Of a stretch of DNA of 64,000 bases, positions 11,481 to 24,559 are shown one piece after another. The notes below the pieces were generated by a model. That model saw nothing but the letters and a program-made list of their open reading frames with translations, made no database searches and had not been told where the DNA came from. This DNA is from Rhea pennata (Eukaryota > Chordata > Aves > Rheiformes > Rheidae). The stretch lies in NCBI RefSeq assembly GCF_028389875.1, contig NC_084702.1:66127582-66191581 (forward strand). The letters run 5' to 3'. The translations under genes were made by a program, and so were the position numbers. Each line of letters opens with the position of its first letter. Positions within the stretch are counted from its first letter, which is position 1.

Positions 11481-14400
11481 TTAGCTTCCCTCCACACTGA
11501 TCAGATCAGAAGAGAAGTGCCTAGACAAAATACAGACAAAAATATTCCCTTTAGCTGTAAACCATTAAAAAAGAACGTATATTCCCAGGACCCTGTTTTG
11601 GCTGGGGAAAAAACCCTGACCACTCAAAATGTATGCCCAGGGGATTTATCCAGATCATCTGCTGAAGTCATGTTCAATTCAGATTTTCTGCATACGCAAA
11701 TCGCGCAGAGTTCCTCCCTAAACAGAGCTGTCTTCAAAACACGGATTGACTAGGAAATTCAGGTCTTCTAACAATCCTGAACCCATTTCTATGGTGGTTT
11801 ATTTTTCAATATCAAGAAGGAGGAAACAAAAATCACAACTGATGCAATAAAATTATATTTTTAGCGAACATACAGTTTCTCATTCTGCTTACCATTCTAA
11901 AGAACTGAATGTTGTTGCTCCGATCACCACTATCATTACAGGTAAAAGTGGGACCAAATTCATCAGCAATACTAGCCTGGACTTCAGTAACTACCTGACA
12001 GTTATATTTGATCCACAGCACTTGAAATGAGCATTGGTGTGAAAAGATTAGTGTGCAAGCCTCTCACAGGGGTTATCAGCCCTAAGAAAGCTAGTGTGGC
12101 CACCCTTTTAGGACAGTCTCTATCAAACCATTGCAGTCACTATTTCAGGAAAAGAACAGCTGAAGAGAAAAGAGAGAATCCTAGTTTTATTTCTCACTGA
12201 GAAAAAGGAAAAAACTGTGCAAATGAAAACGAAACAGAAGTATCTTTTCTTCTCAATTTCTGTGGGGTTTCATTTAGTAAGATAAGTCAGCGTAACACTG
12301 ACATAAGCATTTATTGCTATACAATTGCTTCGTTAGCCATCTACTTCCATATTCTCACGAGCATGCTTGCAGTCAGAAATATGTGCATGGGCGCCTGCAA
12401 CCCCTGCAATCTCTTGTCCACAGAGGAACTTCCCCCATCCGCTCCATTACCTGTATCTCATGCTATCCCTCTGCACTATAGGTAGAACTTGATCAAGTGC
12501 CTCCAAATTCACCAGAAAGACTAACATCTGCATATTTTGGATTAATCTTGCATTCATCGATGGACCCCACTCAGCACAAGTCACACTGGTGGTAGATTCT
12601 AGGTCCATACAAACTCCCACATGTATTTAGTCCAACCTCCTTCTCTCCAAGAGCACACAGAAGAAAACTCCCTCACAGATGTGCCATAATCCGTGATCCA
12701 CCCCAAAAGATCTCTTCATGGTCTTTGATAGACAGTCATATGTCCAGGGAGTCCTACCAGTTTTCTCAGTGCTACTTACTGGGTAGACCATTAGGCCGGG
12801 ACCGCGTAAGGATGTTCATCCAACAAGGCAGTATCTGCACCAGCGTCTGCACCACAGCTGCAGCTTGCAGTCCTGCGGGCTACTGAGAAGCAGTTCGTTA
12901 AATAGCGATAGCAGAGGCTGTAGCGCAGACTCACCTTTCCACTTTCCCATGTGCAATCTACCCACGGGCTGGACTAGCTCTTGTACAAGAGTAACAAGGA
13001 GGAGAGGTGGCACAGAGGCGGTTATCCTGAGATGTAACCCCCCAGTCCCAGGTGCACAAACTGGGCACAGCCCAGCATCTAATCTCAGATCCACAGTCCA
13101 CACACTGTATGGGGATTATTAAAGAGAAAATAAATGCACATCAATCAACATAATACAAACTATGCTACACTAACATATTAAGGCCTGTGAATTAGGAACT
13201 AAAATGTGAAAAAAGATGTCTTTTATCCTTTTGCAGCATTGCATGATAAAATAGCTAGAGAGGGAATTAATTACCCTTTGAATTGCTCAGAAACTCACAT
13301 TAAAAATGAACAAAAGGCAACATTTATTAGCAGAACCCACTGATTTTCCAGGTCTTTGAAATACATGGTAGGAATTAATTTGAAGTCTTACTGTATTTTG
13401 AAATAAAATTTACTATCCCAAAACTTCAACCCGGCCAGTCACTTTTATTTCCTGCCCTGGGGTATAATGCAAATTGATCAATTTGCCATGAACTATTCTT
13501 CCTAGATAAAAATGGCATAAAATAAATATCATTAAACATATATTCAAAGGCAACAGAGATACAATAAAAATCTTTATTAGCCTTTTAAATATGGAACAAA
13601 ATTTATCTCTAAATCAATTACTTCACAACAAATGAATTTGACTCATAGACTTTCAGAGAAAGACATTCTCTGGAAAAAGAATGCTATCGTAAAAGAAGTA
13701 AGAGGTAGGGAATTCTCTGAGTCCATATCCAAATCACTAAGGAAGTCAGTCTTTAGTTACTTCCAGAAAATGACTTATATTTAAACAGATATGCATTGAT
13801 AAGCAGATGATCTGCAACAAAATTTTACTGCAGTGACACACACACTAAAGAGAAATATGAAATACCTTTTTTCCAGATAAAGAATACATAGGGTGTTTAT
13901 TTTGTATTGTATTTCACAGTTTTCTTTCACTATTCCTCATTTACTTATTTTAGGGGCCCTAACAACTACAAATAACTGTTTTGTGTTGTATACTCAGGGG
14001 AAAAAAGAAAAAGAAAAAACAGGAATTTTAAAAAGTCTGTTTATCACCCTAAAATATCAAGGAAGACAAATGGATCTCATTTGCAGTCTCATAAGCAGTC
14101 CCAAAACAATTCTCAGGAATGATTTCAAGATCTAAAAAGAAAACTTTTCCTATAGCTAGGTTAATCAAATCTGATCAGACAACAAATAAGCTTATCTTAA
14201 GGTAATCAATTTTAGTTGCATCAGTATATAAGCCCTCCTTAAAAGTACTGTGTAATAAAAGATTAAGTATTAATTCAGTAAATTTTAAACAAATCTGGGC
14301 AGAAGATAAGCAGCAGGTATTATTTCCCAGGAAAATACTTGAAAAGATATATGGGATGGGTTTTTTGAAATCAGGATCGAGGGAAACAGCCTAATCACAA

Positions 14401-17400
14401 CGCGCAACACTCAGGACAGCCGGTGAACAGTTCCCTCGGCCAGACAAGGGACACTGAGCCAAGCAACACAAATCTGGAGATCTCCTTTTCAACCCGGCTC
14501 TCAGTGTTGCAGACCATACAAAATACCGTAATATTTACCGCACGGACAACTATAAAATGCCTCCAAAGCTAAGACAGATGATACTCATTAACATTTTAAC
14601 AAAACAAGACATTCAACTTTCAAGGTTTGGGTCTAGATTTTGACAAGCTTGTAAGAATGAAAGTTAGGAATAAATATAACTCTACAGTATTATACGGACA
14701 CAAATTACATTGCTTGGTTTCATAAAGTATAGGTTCACTGATAAAGCAAAAAGACAAGATATACAAAAGTAGAGTATAATATAATTTTAGAACATCTTTA
14801 AGCCACATTTCATTCTCTCTTTCTCTATGAACATCCATTTCCTCCCATGCAAGCACTTACTTGAAATCGATACTTTCAGAATCCCTGCTCACATCACATG
14901 ACCAAAACCCATGTAATATCTGAAAATCAAAAAGGTACTCCAAATTCCTTACCTTTTCTCAGTTTTCTTCCCCCAAAAAATCTGCAGGAAAATCGCAAAA
15001 AAGAATCCAGAAGTGAAGCTGAGAATAGAGGCACAATCATGGCAGTGCAGCAGAATTTATAAGCTATTCCTGTTTGACTGAGGTTCTGAAATAGTGATCT
15101 ATTTTTAAGTAGATGACAATATAATGCTTCTAGCATTTAATTCACTGACTAATCCATCCTGGATTTGCTTAATGCTCTACCTCTTTATAGCAACTTTCTA
15201 TCAACATGAGGAAAGGTAGCTGCTTGAGTGCAGCAGAACTCAATGGAAAGAAAAAACCCTCTAGTTTCATTTTCTGTGTTAAAAAAAAGGAAAACAAAAA
15301 AAAAAAAGAGGAAAAATACTAGTGTAGTGGAACCAGCTAGTAATTAGTGTTAAAAATCCATACAAAATCACGGTATTGTAAGATTGTGCGCTGCTTTAAT
15401 GGTGATAACTGCTCAAGCATGCCAACAGAAAAGAAGTCATTTATCATTAAACTAGAAAAATACATGAAAGCTATTGCGTGGAACTTTTGTCAAGAAACTT
15501 CTGAAACTGCTGTTCTAAATGGTATTCACATGCAATTACATGCTCACAGAAAAGACATCCTGAGAGCAAAGCTGACTTTAAAACCAAAACGATTTACTAC
15601 TATTTTATAATGCTAAAAGCGACACTCATTACAGTGTCACAAGCAGTTCAAACGGCTGCACATTTTTTTAAAAAAAACTCAAAGCGATAGAGATTGCTTA
15701 GGTTTTTAGGATTGCATTTGTTAATGGGGGAAAACGTAAAGAGGAGCTATGAAAGCACAGCCTCTGTTCAGATTGCAGCAGCTAAGCAGGTTAGCACACG
15801 GCCAGCAAGACAAAACAAGACGAGACATTCACGGTAGCCTGAAGCTGGAAAGAGGTACAGCTGGCAACCCAGGTGGTCACATTCCCTGCGAGACACGGCA
15901 AGGTCGGCGAGCTGGGGAAGCGCCGCGCAGGACAGCAGCCCAGGCGCGCGCTACCCCAAGCTGTCGGCAATCGAAGGCCGAGTTCCCAGACGATGCATCT
16001 CTCCTTATGTTTTATACATAAGGAAACCATGGTTGCAGAGGTAAAACTTGCCTACAAAAACAAACAGAATCGGAGTCCAAATCAGGTTTAATGTTCAGCA
16101 GGTCTTGGCAGACCTTGCGTTTCCGCAGCACAGAAATTCCATACATACACCGTGCTGTATTTACTTTTGGGAGGACTAGCAGAAAAAAAAACCAGCATTT
16201 GCCAGTGTTAAAGCTGCCAGATCTGGGGAGTCTTGACAGAAACCGTATTGCAACTAATGATAGCTGAGAGTCTGCAAAACTTCAAAGCAAAGTCACAATT
16301 TTGCTGAATTCTTTCCTCAAAGCTAGTTCTGGTTGTAAACCTTTATCATCATTTTTCCTTACAATGGTACATAATTACAGTTGTCTCTAAGAGGTCTTGA
16401 ATGGCAACATCAAACGATAAGAAAACCTCTTCCATTGCATAAACATACACATTAGAAAAATGCATTTTCCCTTTAGCAATAACTGACATCAGTGAAACAA
16501 AAGCTACGGTCAGATGCAAGTGTGCGACTTCCAGAGCTTTTGGGCAGTTTCTTTTCCTATATGACAGCCCTAAGCTCCATCTCTTTCCATTTTATATCAT
16601 TCTGATCCCAAACTTAACAAAATCTTAAAATACACCATCACACAGACACATCTGTAGACAGATAGCCACAACCGATTGACACATGCACTATCCAAGGAAA
16701 ACCACTTCTCACAGAAGAACTAGGGGTACCTGGAATAATTCTTTCCACATTGCTTCCAATCCCAGCAGAAGCACCCACTATTTTTACCTTTGAATTTTAT
16801 TTCCTGACAGATTGTCAGTGCTTCACTCAACTGGAGAGAGCAAAGCACGGAGCAGAGGTTAATGGAAATAACTACTCCCACTCATTCCTAGGTTTTGTAG
16901 AGCCAACAGTCTCAGCATTTTCCAATTAAAGATTACTGTCACCTTGGTCAGAGCAGCACAACCCAGCACATCCACAACCATTTCAAGTCTTCAGCCAGCC
17001 ATACAAACGCTCCTCTACTGAGACGCTCTCAGATGACACCAAACAAGAAAAATAACTATGAGGAAAACAGGGAAGTGGTCAAGATGGGCTTTTCTTTTAA
17101 GGAAACTATTTGTGGAAAAACACAAATGTGTGCCTGTTAAGGAAGTTTCCTTCTGGTTGTTAGTGATGCATTTACTATATTTTCAGATTTCATTGATAAC
17201 ATTGATATCTTTTTCCTCTGAATAGCAGAAGAGTCAATGTCTTAAGACAGTTTTTTCTTTGCAAATGTCCTACATTACTTCATATGTCTGTTACATGGAG
17301 CTGATAAAAACAATTCAGTTTCATTAAAGGAGCTATTTTTTGTTGTTATTCCACACATGCGCAAAAACAACCTTTCATATAATTTTAACATAACAAAAAT

Positions 17401-17863
17401 GAAAACAGACATCAGATCAAAAGAACTAACATGAAGTAGCCTTATTACTGGAGCATCTACCTGCATTTTGGAGGTATGTCTGAGTCCCTGTTCTAAATGC
17501 TCAAGAAGGCTTTCAAACTCAGTTGTTTTCCTGCACAGGAAAATATTGTAACTACTACCTTATCTTAAAGGCACACCTTCAAGATTGTAAGTAGCATTAA
17601 AGCAAGTTTCTGGGAGTTGAGAGGAGGACGATTCACTGACTGCAATGCAATCTCATACAGCAACTCTTTGATAGGATTTATGAACCAGATTCCACTATCC
17701 CCTCACATGAAACAAAGTCAACACAAGGTTTCTCAACAACAGGATCATGGGAATATGTATGATATCAGCATGAGATAACGTGACGTTTAGTAAGAATTAA
17801 ACCTCAGTAACGATGTGTTTGACTATTGAGTATAGAAAGTTTTGAAAACTCCAATCTAGCTTC

Positions 17864-17907
17864 ATATATATATATATATATATACATACATACATATATA
17901 TATATAT
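17864..17907. repeat. (AT)n microsatellite
   Basis: AT dinucleotides interrupted by three CATA units and then AT again. It is self-complementary and able to form cruciform or hairpin structures. Confidence 0.88.
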
Positions 17908-20900
17908 TCAATACATATTCCTCATGACTGTATTTTCATATGAAGCATGGGGCCAGTTTGGAGGTATCTTAACCTCAGGGCTTTCATTTTTCTGCCCAAC
18001 AGATACTCAGGAGCTCACCAAATCCTGGGTCACTAGAGACTAAGAAAGCTACCAAATCTAGCTCTTACTGAAGCTCCAGCTTTGCTTCCGAAGGGAAATC
18101 TGCATTGTTTCTTTGATCCAGCAAAATTGGGTATTTCAAATGGCGTCTCACAACCAAAAGGAGTCCAGGAGAGAAGGGAGCATGACAGACATAAAACAAG
18201 GAAAAATAAGCAAGAAGGCCTTGAAAGAAAATATAAATAAGTCTTCATTACCTATACAAGAAATCAGAGTTAATTACAATTGAATTGTTATCAAGAAAAA
18301 CCTTATACAGAGCTGATTACATTTCAAATTAAAATACAAATCAGCCATTGATATGATGCAGAACAGGAGATACTTCGCATTAGCACTTCTTTTGAAATGC
18401 TTTCCTTTGATGTTTTTTGAAACCCGATCCTGACAGAATTGTAGTGCTTTTCAAGAGGTAGTCAATGGCCCCAGCTTAAGGGGAGCCCTCCATGTACTCC
18501 ACCAGCCTCTAGATGAGGGTTCTGAAACACAGTTCTGATGATAAATATGATTACAAGTCTTTAAGGAAGAGAGTGCAGCTGTCCTTTCCTTTCCAACAGC
18601 AAAGATAAAGGAAGCCTACACTGAATACTGTTCCTTCATAGCAGAAGGATACAAACGAATACAGCCATAAGGGCTTTAAATGTTCGTGGTTAGTCTGGCA
18701 GTGTTGCACCTATATGCACTTATATGTGAACAAGCTATGGACTTCTGAAAAATTACAAGTTGTCTGTAAACCCCTCGCAGTTTGATAGCAATCCAGGTAA
18801 CTCTTCGCTAGAACCGAGGGCGGATCATTCTTGAAATACTTAAATCCCCATGACCCTACAGCATGATCTCTGATAGCTCAGACAACCTACTGCACAGCTG
18901 AGAGTGATTACTAACACACAAGAGATTTACTGCTTGACTCATTTGAAGCCGTGCTTTTCAAGGGAGGACAGTTGTACAGTAGAGGTCTAATACATACCAA
19001 AAAGCAAGCACAGCGGATGCCATTTACCATGAAGCTTTGGTTCTTTATCCAGATAAACTACATGCATTATTAAGGCCTACAAAAGTACACTGAATGGTCT
19101 TGATGATGGTGGTCTTTATGCAGATAACAACAATGAAAAGCTGATAAAATTGAAAATGGGAAACAGCAGCTGACACTTTGGTCACAAATTAACATCCATA
19201 CCTTCTAGACCATTAGATTCCTCTTAACACTTTAAATGTTTTTGGATGTATAGCACATCTTTTAAATATTTTCACTTTTCTTCACAGTCTAGCAGTTTAT
19301 ATGAGGAAGTCACATGTCAGAGCTACAGGTATGAGATTCAAACAAATACATGTTTTTTTCTTTCCATCCCTTGCTTAGAAAAAAATCTAAATGTGAATCT
19401 GGAAACTGGAACTTTAAGAAAAATAGTTGTGCCTTCTCATTATTTCACACTCACTATCTCCTTCTTCCATGCAAGTTAAGGCAGGGATAATCATTTAGAC
19501 TAGAACACATTTCAGTGGATTTTAGGTATCAAATACAAATTATATATAAGAAAAACGTGTAAGTAAAAGATAAAGAAATATCTTTAGATACTTTAGAAAA
19601 AAGAAAACTCATTAAATCATCAATAAATATTGTGCTCTGAAAGAAGTACAACTTTAACTTGGTAATAAATAGTATAGTTGCAAAATGAACAGATATTTCT
19701 GAATGTGTTATGCTAAAAGTAACCCTGTAATTATAAACTTAGGCATCAGGGCTGTGACATTTAGTAAACAGCATCAGTTTCCAAAAGGAAAGAAACAAGA
19801 CCAACGTATAAGCACTAACATTACATTTTTGGACTTAAACAATAGTAAGATAATGAAACTATAGAGCTAAACCTTATCCTGGGCTGTACATCTGAGCTGG
19901 AAGAGCGCAACAGTGAAGCCACTAACATGCGACAGCCAGACCTGTGCTTGCATGGAGCCAGTGACTTCCTGGGGTCTAAGGAAGTATCCAGAGACTGGGC
20001 CTCCCACCTGAACTCATACTGGGCACCACCCCTAACCCAGTGGGACCGCTGTAAAACTACATAGTAACTCCACCACACCTCACAGTACTGAGGGGAGCAG
20101 AATGATGGACATTCTTTCTATAGAAAGAAGGTATCATTTTGGCATTGTAAAGGTATAAACTATAAGCATATGAAAACCTAGCACTAATAGCTAACAGCAG
20201 AAGTGCTTTTGCATCTACAGATCTAAATAAAGTACTTATGGAAGATCGTTTTTATGCTTAAGGTTGATGACACCTTAATAAATTAACATGGATATGAAAC
20301 CAGTGACATACCTAACCTTTATGGATGAAGTTGCTCTGGTGGAGCTGGGCAAACACAGTGAAAGAGCAACACATCCATATGAGGGAGCAGCCAAAACAAG
20401 CAGTGACACACTGCAGCACGGCACCTTGGCAAAGGGGGGATGAGGGTGAGGCAGGCAACTTTGGTTTACCAGACTGGAGCAGCAAGCATATAAAGTGCTT
20501 CCTGTCATTTATTCCCATTTCTGTTGTCTGTACCAGGACTTCTGTGTTAAACCCTAACAGAAACAAACCACTACGGTTCACATATTGGCTACCTGTTCTG
20601 GTCAAAAAAAAAACATTTAAAATACTATGTTTATTGATGCTGGTAAGAGAACAACTTTCTTTTAGCGCAATTATGCCACACTTAGCCAGCAGAATGAAAC
20701 TTTATTTGAAATCAGTGCCCCAGGCTCAACTCTATGGTGTAATTTTTGTACCTTCTGAATATTGAAGTGGACTCAGATTTGGATAGACAGAGATCCTGAA
20801 CCTGACTTCTGCAAAATCATGTCTCCAAATCAGGATTCTGTATGAGGCCTATATTTTATAGAGATCCATAGACAGGGACTGTTGGGACCTGCAATCTGTA

Positions 20901-23379
20901 ACTATACAACTTCTACAAGTCCATCATGTAAGTGGAAGAGGAAGAACACTGCCCGAACCTCCCTCTAGCCAGTACTGTATTTGCATGCTGTCCCTCTCTC
21001 AGCCCAATAATAATCTAGTTCATGATGGCCTAACAGGTCAGAGGAGGAAACTACTAAAACAGTAACTTCCAGCAGGACTCAGAAAGGCCCATTCCTTCAA
21101 CTACACTATACAGAAAACTGTATTATACACGGTCCTACTGGAGGAGATGGTTGTCATTTTATATCAACGCAGCTGATCTCAAGGAGATGATTGTGCACAC
21201 ATGAACTGGGCCTGGTTACCTTGTCTTCATCAAAGCTTCCACAAACACTGGGGTTTTTAAATTTCATTATTTAAATTTCATTAAATTATATGAAAAATTG
21301 GGAAAGTAACATTGCGGTCTTTTTTTTTTTTTTTAAAGGCATATATAATTGATGATCAGTTCAAATCAGGAGTAATTCTCCTCAATGGTATATTAGTTTT
21401 CCAAGTGTTCTAATTGCCTTACAGGGAATCCTTACACTTTCTACTTCCTTGCTAGATTAAATACTTTATCATTTTGCAATAAAGGATTTAAAAGTCATGA
21501 TTATACCGGCACACCTTGTTGCACAATGTAGTAACTGAATTATTGTAATAACGAAACAAAGTGTCCTTAGAATTTTTATACGATCTCTGAAACAAAAATG
21601 ACATAATAATTTAGATTGAGAACAATGACTTGATATAAATATATAAAACCTATCTGGCTAGGGTCACTGAGCCAAATCATGTATTTTTTATTACAGCAAC
21701 ATATTGCTTCATGGTTTAACACTGTGTCTTTCCCAGAAGAATATATGTTTATCACTTTGATTTTGGGTGTTACTTGAGAGAAGGGAAATCAGCAGCATTT
21801 AAAACAGCTGTTATCTAGCTGCTCAGCATTGAGGAGCTAATCTGGAAACTGGATTAACTTGCATGTATTAACTTGCTGCTTTACAGCTGCATGGAGTTAT
21901 GGTTGTCACGACAACCGGTAGAAAATGTATCCAACTAATCCTCTCTGAACAGATCTGTCTCCCTGCAGCACTAACAAGATTTATCACTAGCAGAGACATA
22001 CGTACAGTGATTTTATTGCAGATACCTAAATTGGTATGATCTCTACCTTTGTGTACAGTTTAACAAGAACACCAATTCACAACCAAAAGGAAAGGAAGGC
22101 TTGCCTTGTGAATGAATTTCAGAAGAAAAGAAATATTATTGGCTCTTATCTTAAATACACAATTTCTTAGAAGAGATTAGGGTTTCGAATTAATTTTGAA
22201 GAGTGCTGAGTGTGCAGATACGCACTTAATTTATGAACACGATAAAAGTGAATATTATCCCATTCCTCCCACTTTACATCCTCTGATATTTCAAACTTAG
22301 CAAGAGACACGCTGATTTCTAGGCTCTGGGATAATGCTGGAAGTCAGGACTGCAAAAGTTACCTTGCACGTTTCCAGCCAAAAGGAGCTAGTTTCATTGC
22401 CCATCAGAACGGCTCCAATCCATGAACTCTCCTCCATTATTTTCCCCACCCCAGCGTAATCTCATCTCCAAAACAAAAACATGCACAAAGAAACAAACCC
22501 TGAAGAGCACACTTTAAACAGGAAGGTTATAGTCTCTGTCACTGTGCATCCTCCTAGAGCTGACAGTGTTGTGTCTGCCTGGGCCAGCGTTTCGCATCTC
22601 ACAGAGCGGGAACTTGCAACACACCTGCTCCAAGGGGCATCTTATTTTCCTAGTAATGAGATCTAGAAAACTCCCCCATGAAATTTAACCTGTAGGAAGG
22701 ACCCAAAGAAAAATCGTTCTGAGCAAAGGGCTAATCAATCAGTTTATTATGCTGTTGCTGCTTTCTGAGGAACTGATACTTTTCAGTGAAAATTAACTGC
22801 CTTCAAAACAGAATTACTAGACCAAAATGTATTGTAATAAATGATTATATTTGCAGTAGGGCAGGCCCTGGTTAGCTTGATTGAGTTACCTGACAGCATC
22901 ATTCTATTTTCACAGAACAAAGCTAAGGAGCTCGCAGCCGGGCAACATCTTTCAGAATACCCTAGAAGCTTCAATTTCTAAAATAACGGTCTCAAAGAAT
23001 TCCGAGCACATCAATCAAACCTAAGAATAGTAGAAATCAACATAGGCAGATATCTTTAGGTCCTAACTCCCAAACAGAACAGTTGTCTAAATCTTTTCAA
23101 GTTCTTGCATCTGTTTGTGGGGTAAGATACTATTTACATACAAAATATTAGTAGAATTAAAAGCACTAAAAAAATGGGTGACGATACTTGTCAGGAAAAA
23201 GATCAAGAAATTTATTCTCCCTCATTTACAGAAAAAAAAGGTATTGCTCAACCCCTGGAACTGAGAAAATATTAGAAAAGAAGTTACCCCAATACTGAAA
23301 AGGAAAAGAGAAGAGGAGGAAAAATAGAAAAAGATTCTTCTTCCCTTCCGGTAATGTCCATGACACAGATGTAATCCAC

Positions 23380-24500
23380 GGAGGGAGGCAACCTGCCGCC
23401 GCCCTCTCCAGCGCGCACACACCTGCGACTGCCGGGAGCGCAGCTGCCGCCGTCCGGGCCAACACGGGGCCGCATCCTCGAGGGACGCGGCCGCGGGCCG
23501 GGCGAGCCGGCGGCGCCGCGCTCAGAAGCGAGCGCTGCGCGACGGGGAACGCCGCCGCGCCGAAAACGCCGAAGCACGAGCGTGGCCCTGGCCGCTCGCC
23601 TGGCGTTGGTCGAACGCCCCGCGCAAACGCACGGGATTTCGTACGCTGAAAGTATTTTGGCTTTACGTTCCGATCGGTACTTCAAATGATCTGCATTTAG
23701 GTAACAAAAAACAAACAAACAACCCCCAAACCACACGTGTATATCGTGCTCAGTTTTGACAGCAAAAACGCTTTTTTGGCCTTTTAGGGCAGCGCACGAG
23801 GAGGTAACGCAACACTCCAAAGGAACCTGACCACGTCCCCAGCAAGGGATGCGATAAACCAGGTCACGCCTCCAGCACGACGACATTTTCTGTTTTAAAT
23901 ACTGCATGTGTTTAAATGTTTTATTAAGAAAAGCCACGATCAGAAGAAACACGGGGCCCCGGCCTCCCAAGCCTTCCCCAAATCGGCGAGCGATGAAAGC
24001 GGCCGCCGCCCCGGCGCCCTGCCGCGGCCCCCCGGGGGCTTCCGAGAGCCGCAGCTCCCTCGAGGGCACACGGGACGGCTGGTGACCGAGCCGCGCTTCC
24101 CGGCATACCCGCGGGTCCGTCCTCCCCGGCCGCCGCCACAGCCACGGTTCCCGCCGCCGCGGCCGCGCTGCTCGGCCCCGGCCCGCCATTTGCTCCCGTC
24201 AGCCCGCCCGCCATTTGCCCGCGCCGCCGCACGCAGCGGGCAACGGCTCCCGGCCGCCGCCGCCGCCCGCGGGGGCCGGGCACGGGCCGCGCCGCGCCGC
24301 GCCGCGCCGGCCCCGCGCCGCCAAACCTTGGACAGCTCCCGGCGCCGCCGGCTGCCGCAGGGCGCGCGGGGGCAGCGGCGCTGCCCGCAGCCGCGCGTTG
24401 GCGGCGTTTCTCGCCTCCGGGCGGGTCGGAAACGCACGGCGGGCGGCGAAGGCGGGAGCCGTGCCGGCGGTTCTCATCCTCGTCACGGTGGCGAGCCGGT
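23380..24500. promoter_or_regulatory. CpG island 2, candidate distal NIM1K or unannotated promoter
   Basis: Two strongly CpG-rich blocks (about 23.38-23.63 and 23.94-24.50 kb) flank an AT-richer core. Two copies of CCGCCATTTG (24183-24192 and 24208-24217) are reverse complements of the YY1 consensus, as expected just downstream of a start on the minus strand. A weak minus-strand donor, CAG|GTGTGT, has its last exon base at 23423. The island is about 20 kb upstream of the NIM1K coding exon and a few kb downstream of the ZNF131 3' end, which fits an upstream NIM1K first exon. A separate non-coding transcript is equally possible. No known protein is encoded here. Confidence 0.6.
24286..24310. 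repeat. (GCCGC)5 pentanucleotide repeat
   Basis: Four perfect GCCGC units and one GCCGG unit lie inside CpG island 2. This is a short GC-only tandem array with G-quadruplex or hairpin potential on the complementary strand. Confidence 0.88.
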
Positions 24501-24559
24501 GAACGAGGAAAAGGCTCCGTCTGCCGCTATAACTTACCGCAAATTATTTTTACTTTCTT

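Larger units (their letters stand above)
10346..23379. other. Non-coding stretch between CpG islands 1 and 2, part B
   Basis: About 13 kb of AT-rich sequence in which I find no supported exon, RNA gene or complete mobile element. It contains a TTC/poly(T) tract, an (AT)n microsatellite and scattered short open frames. The longest is 146 codons at 20325-20765 on the plus strand, with no recognisable domain. If NIM1K starts at CpG island 2, this is its first intron. Confidence 0.5.

Noticed and set aside
20325-20765. 146-codon plus-strand ORF
   Set aside because: No motif, no homology I recognise, no splice context, and overlapped by similar-length frames on the other strand.
23284-24189. 301-codon minus-strand ORF across CpG island 2
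   Set aside because: Long frames are expected in CpG-rich DNA. The translation is Arg/Pro/Gly-rich at both ends with no domain, and the centre looks like intronic sequence.
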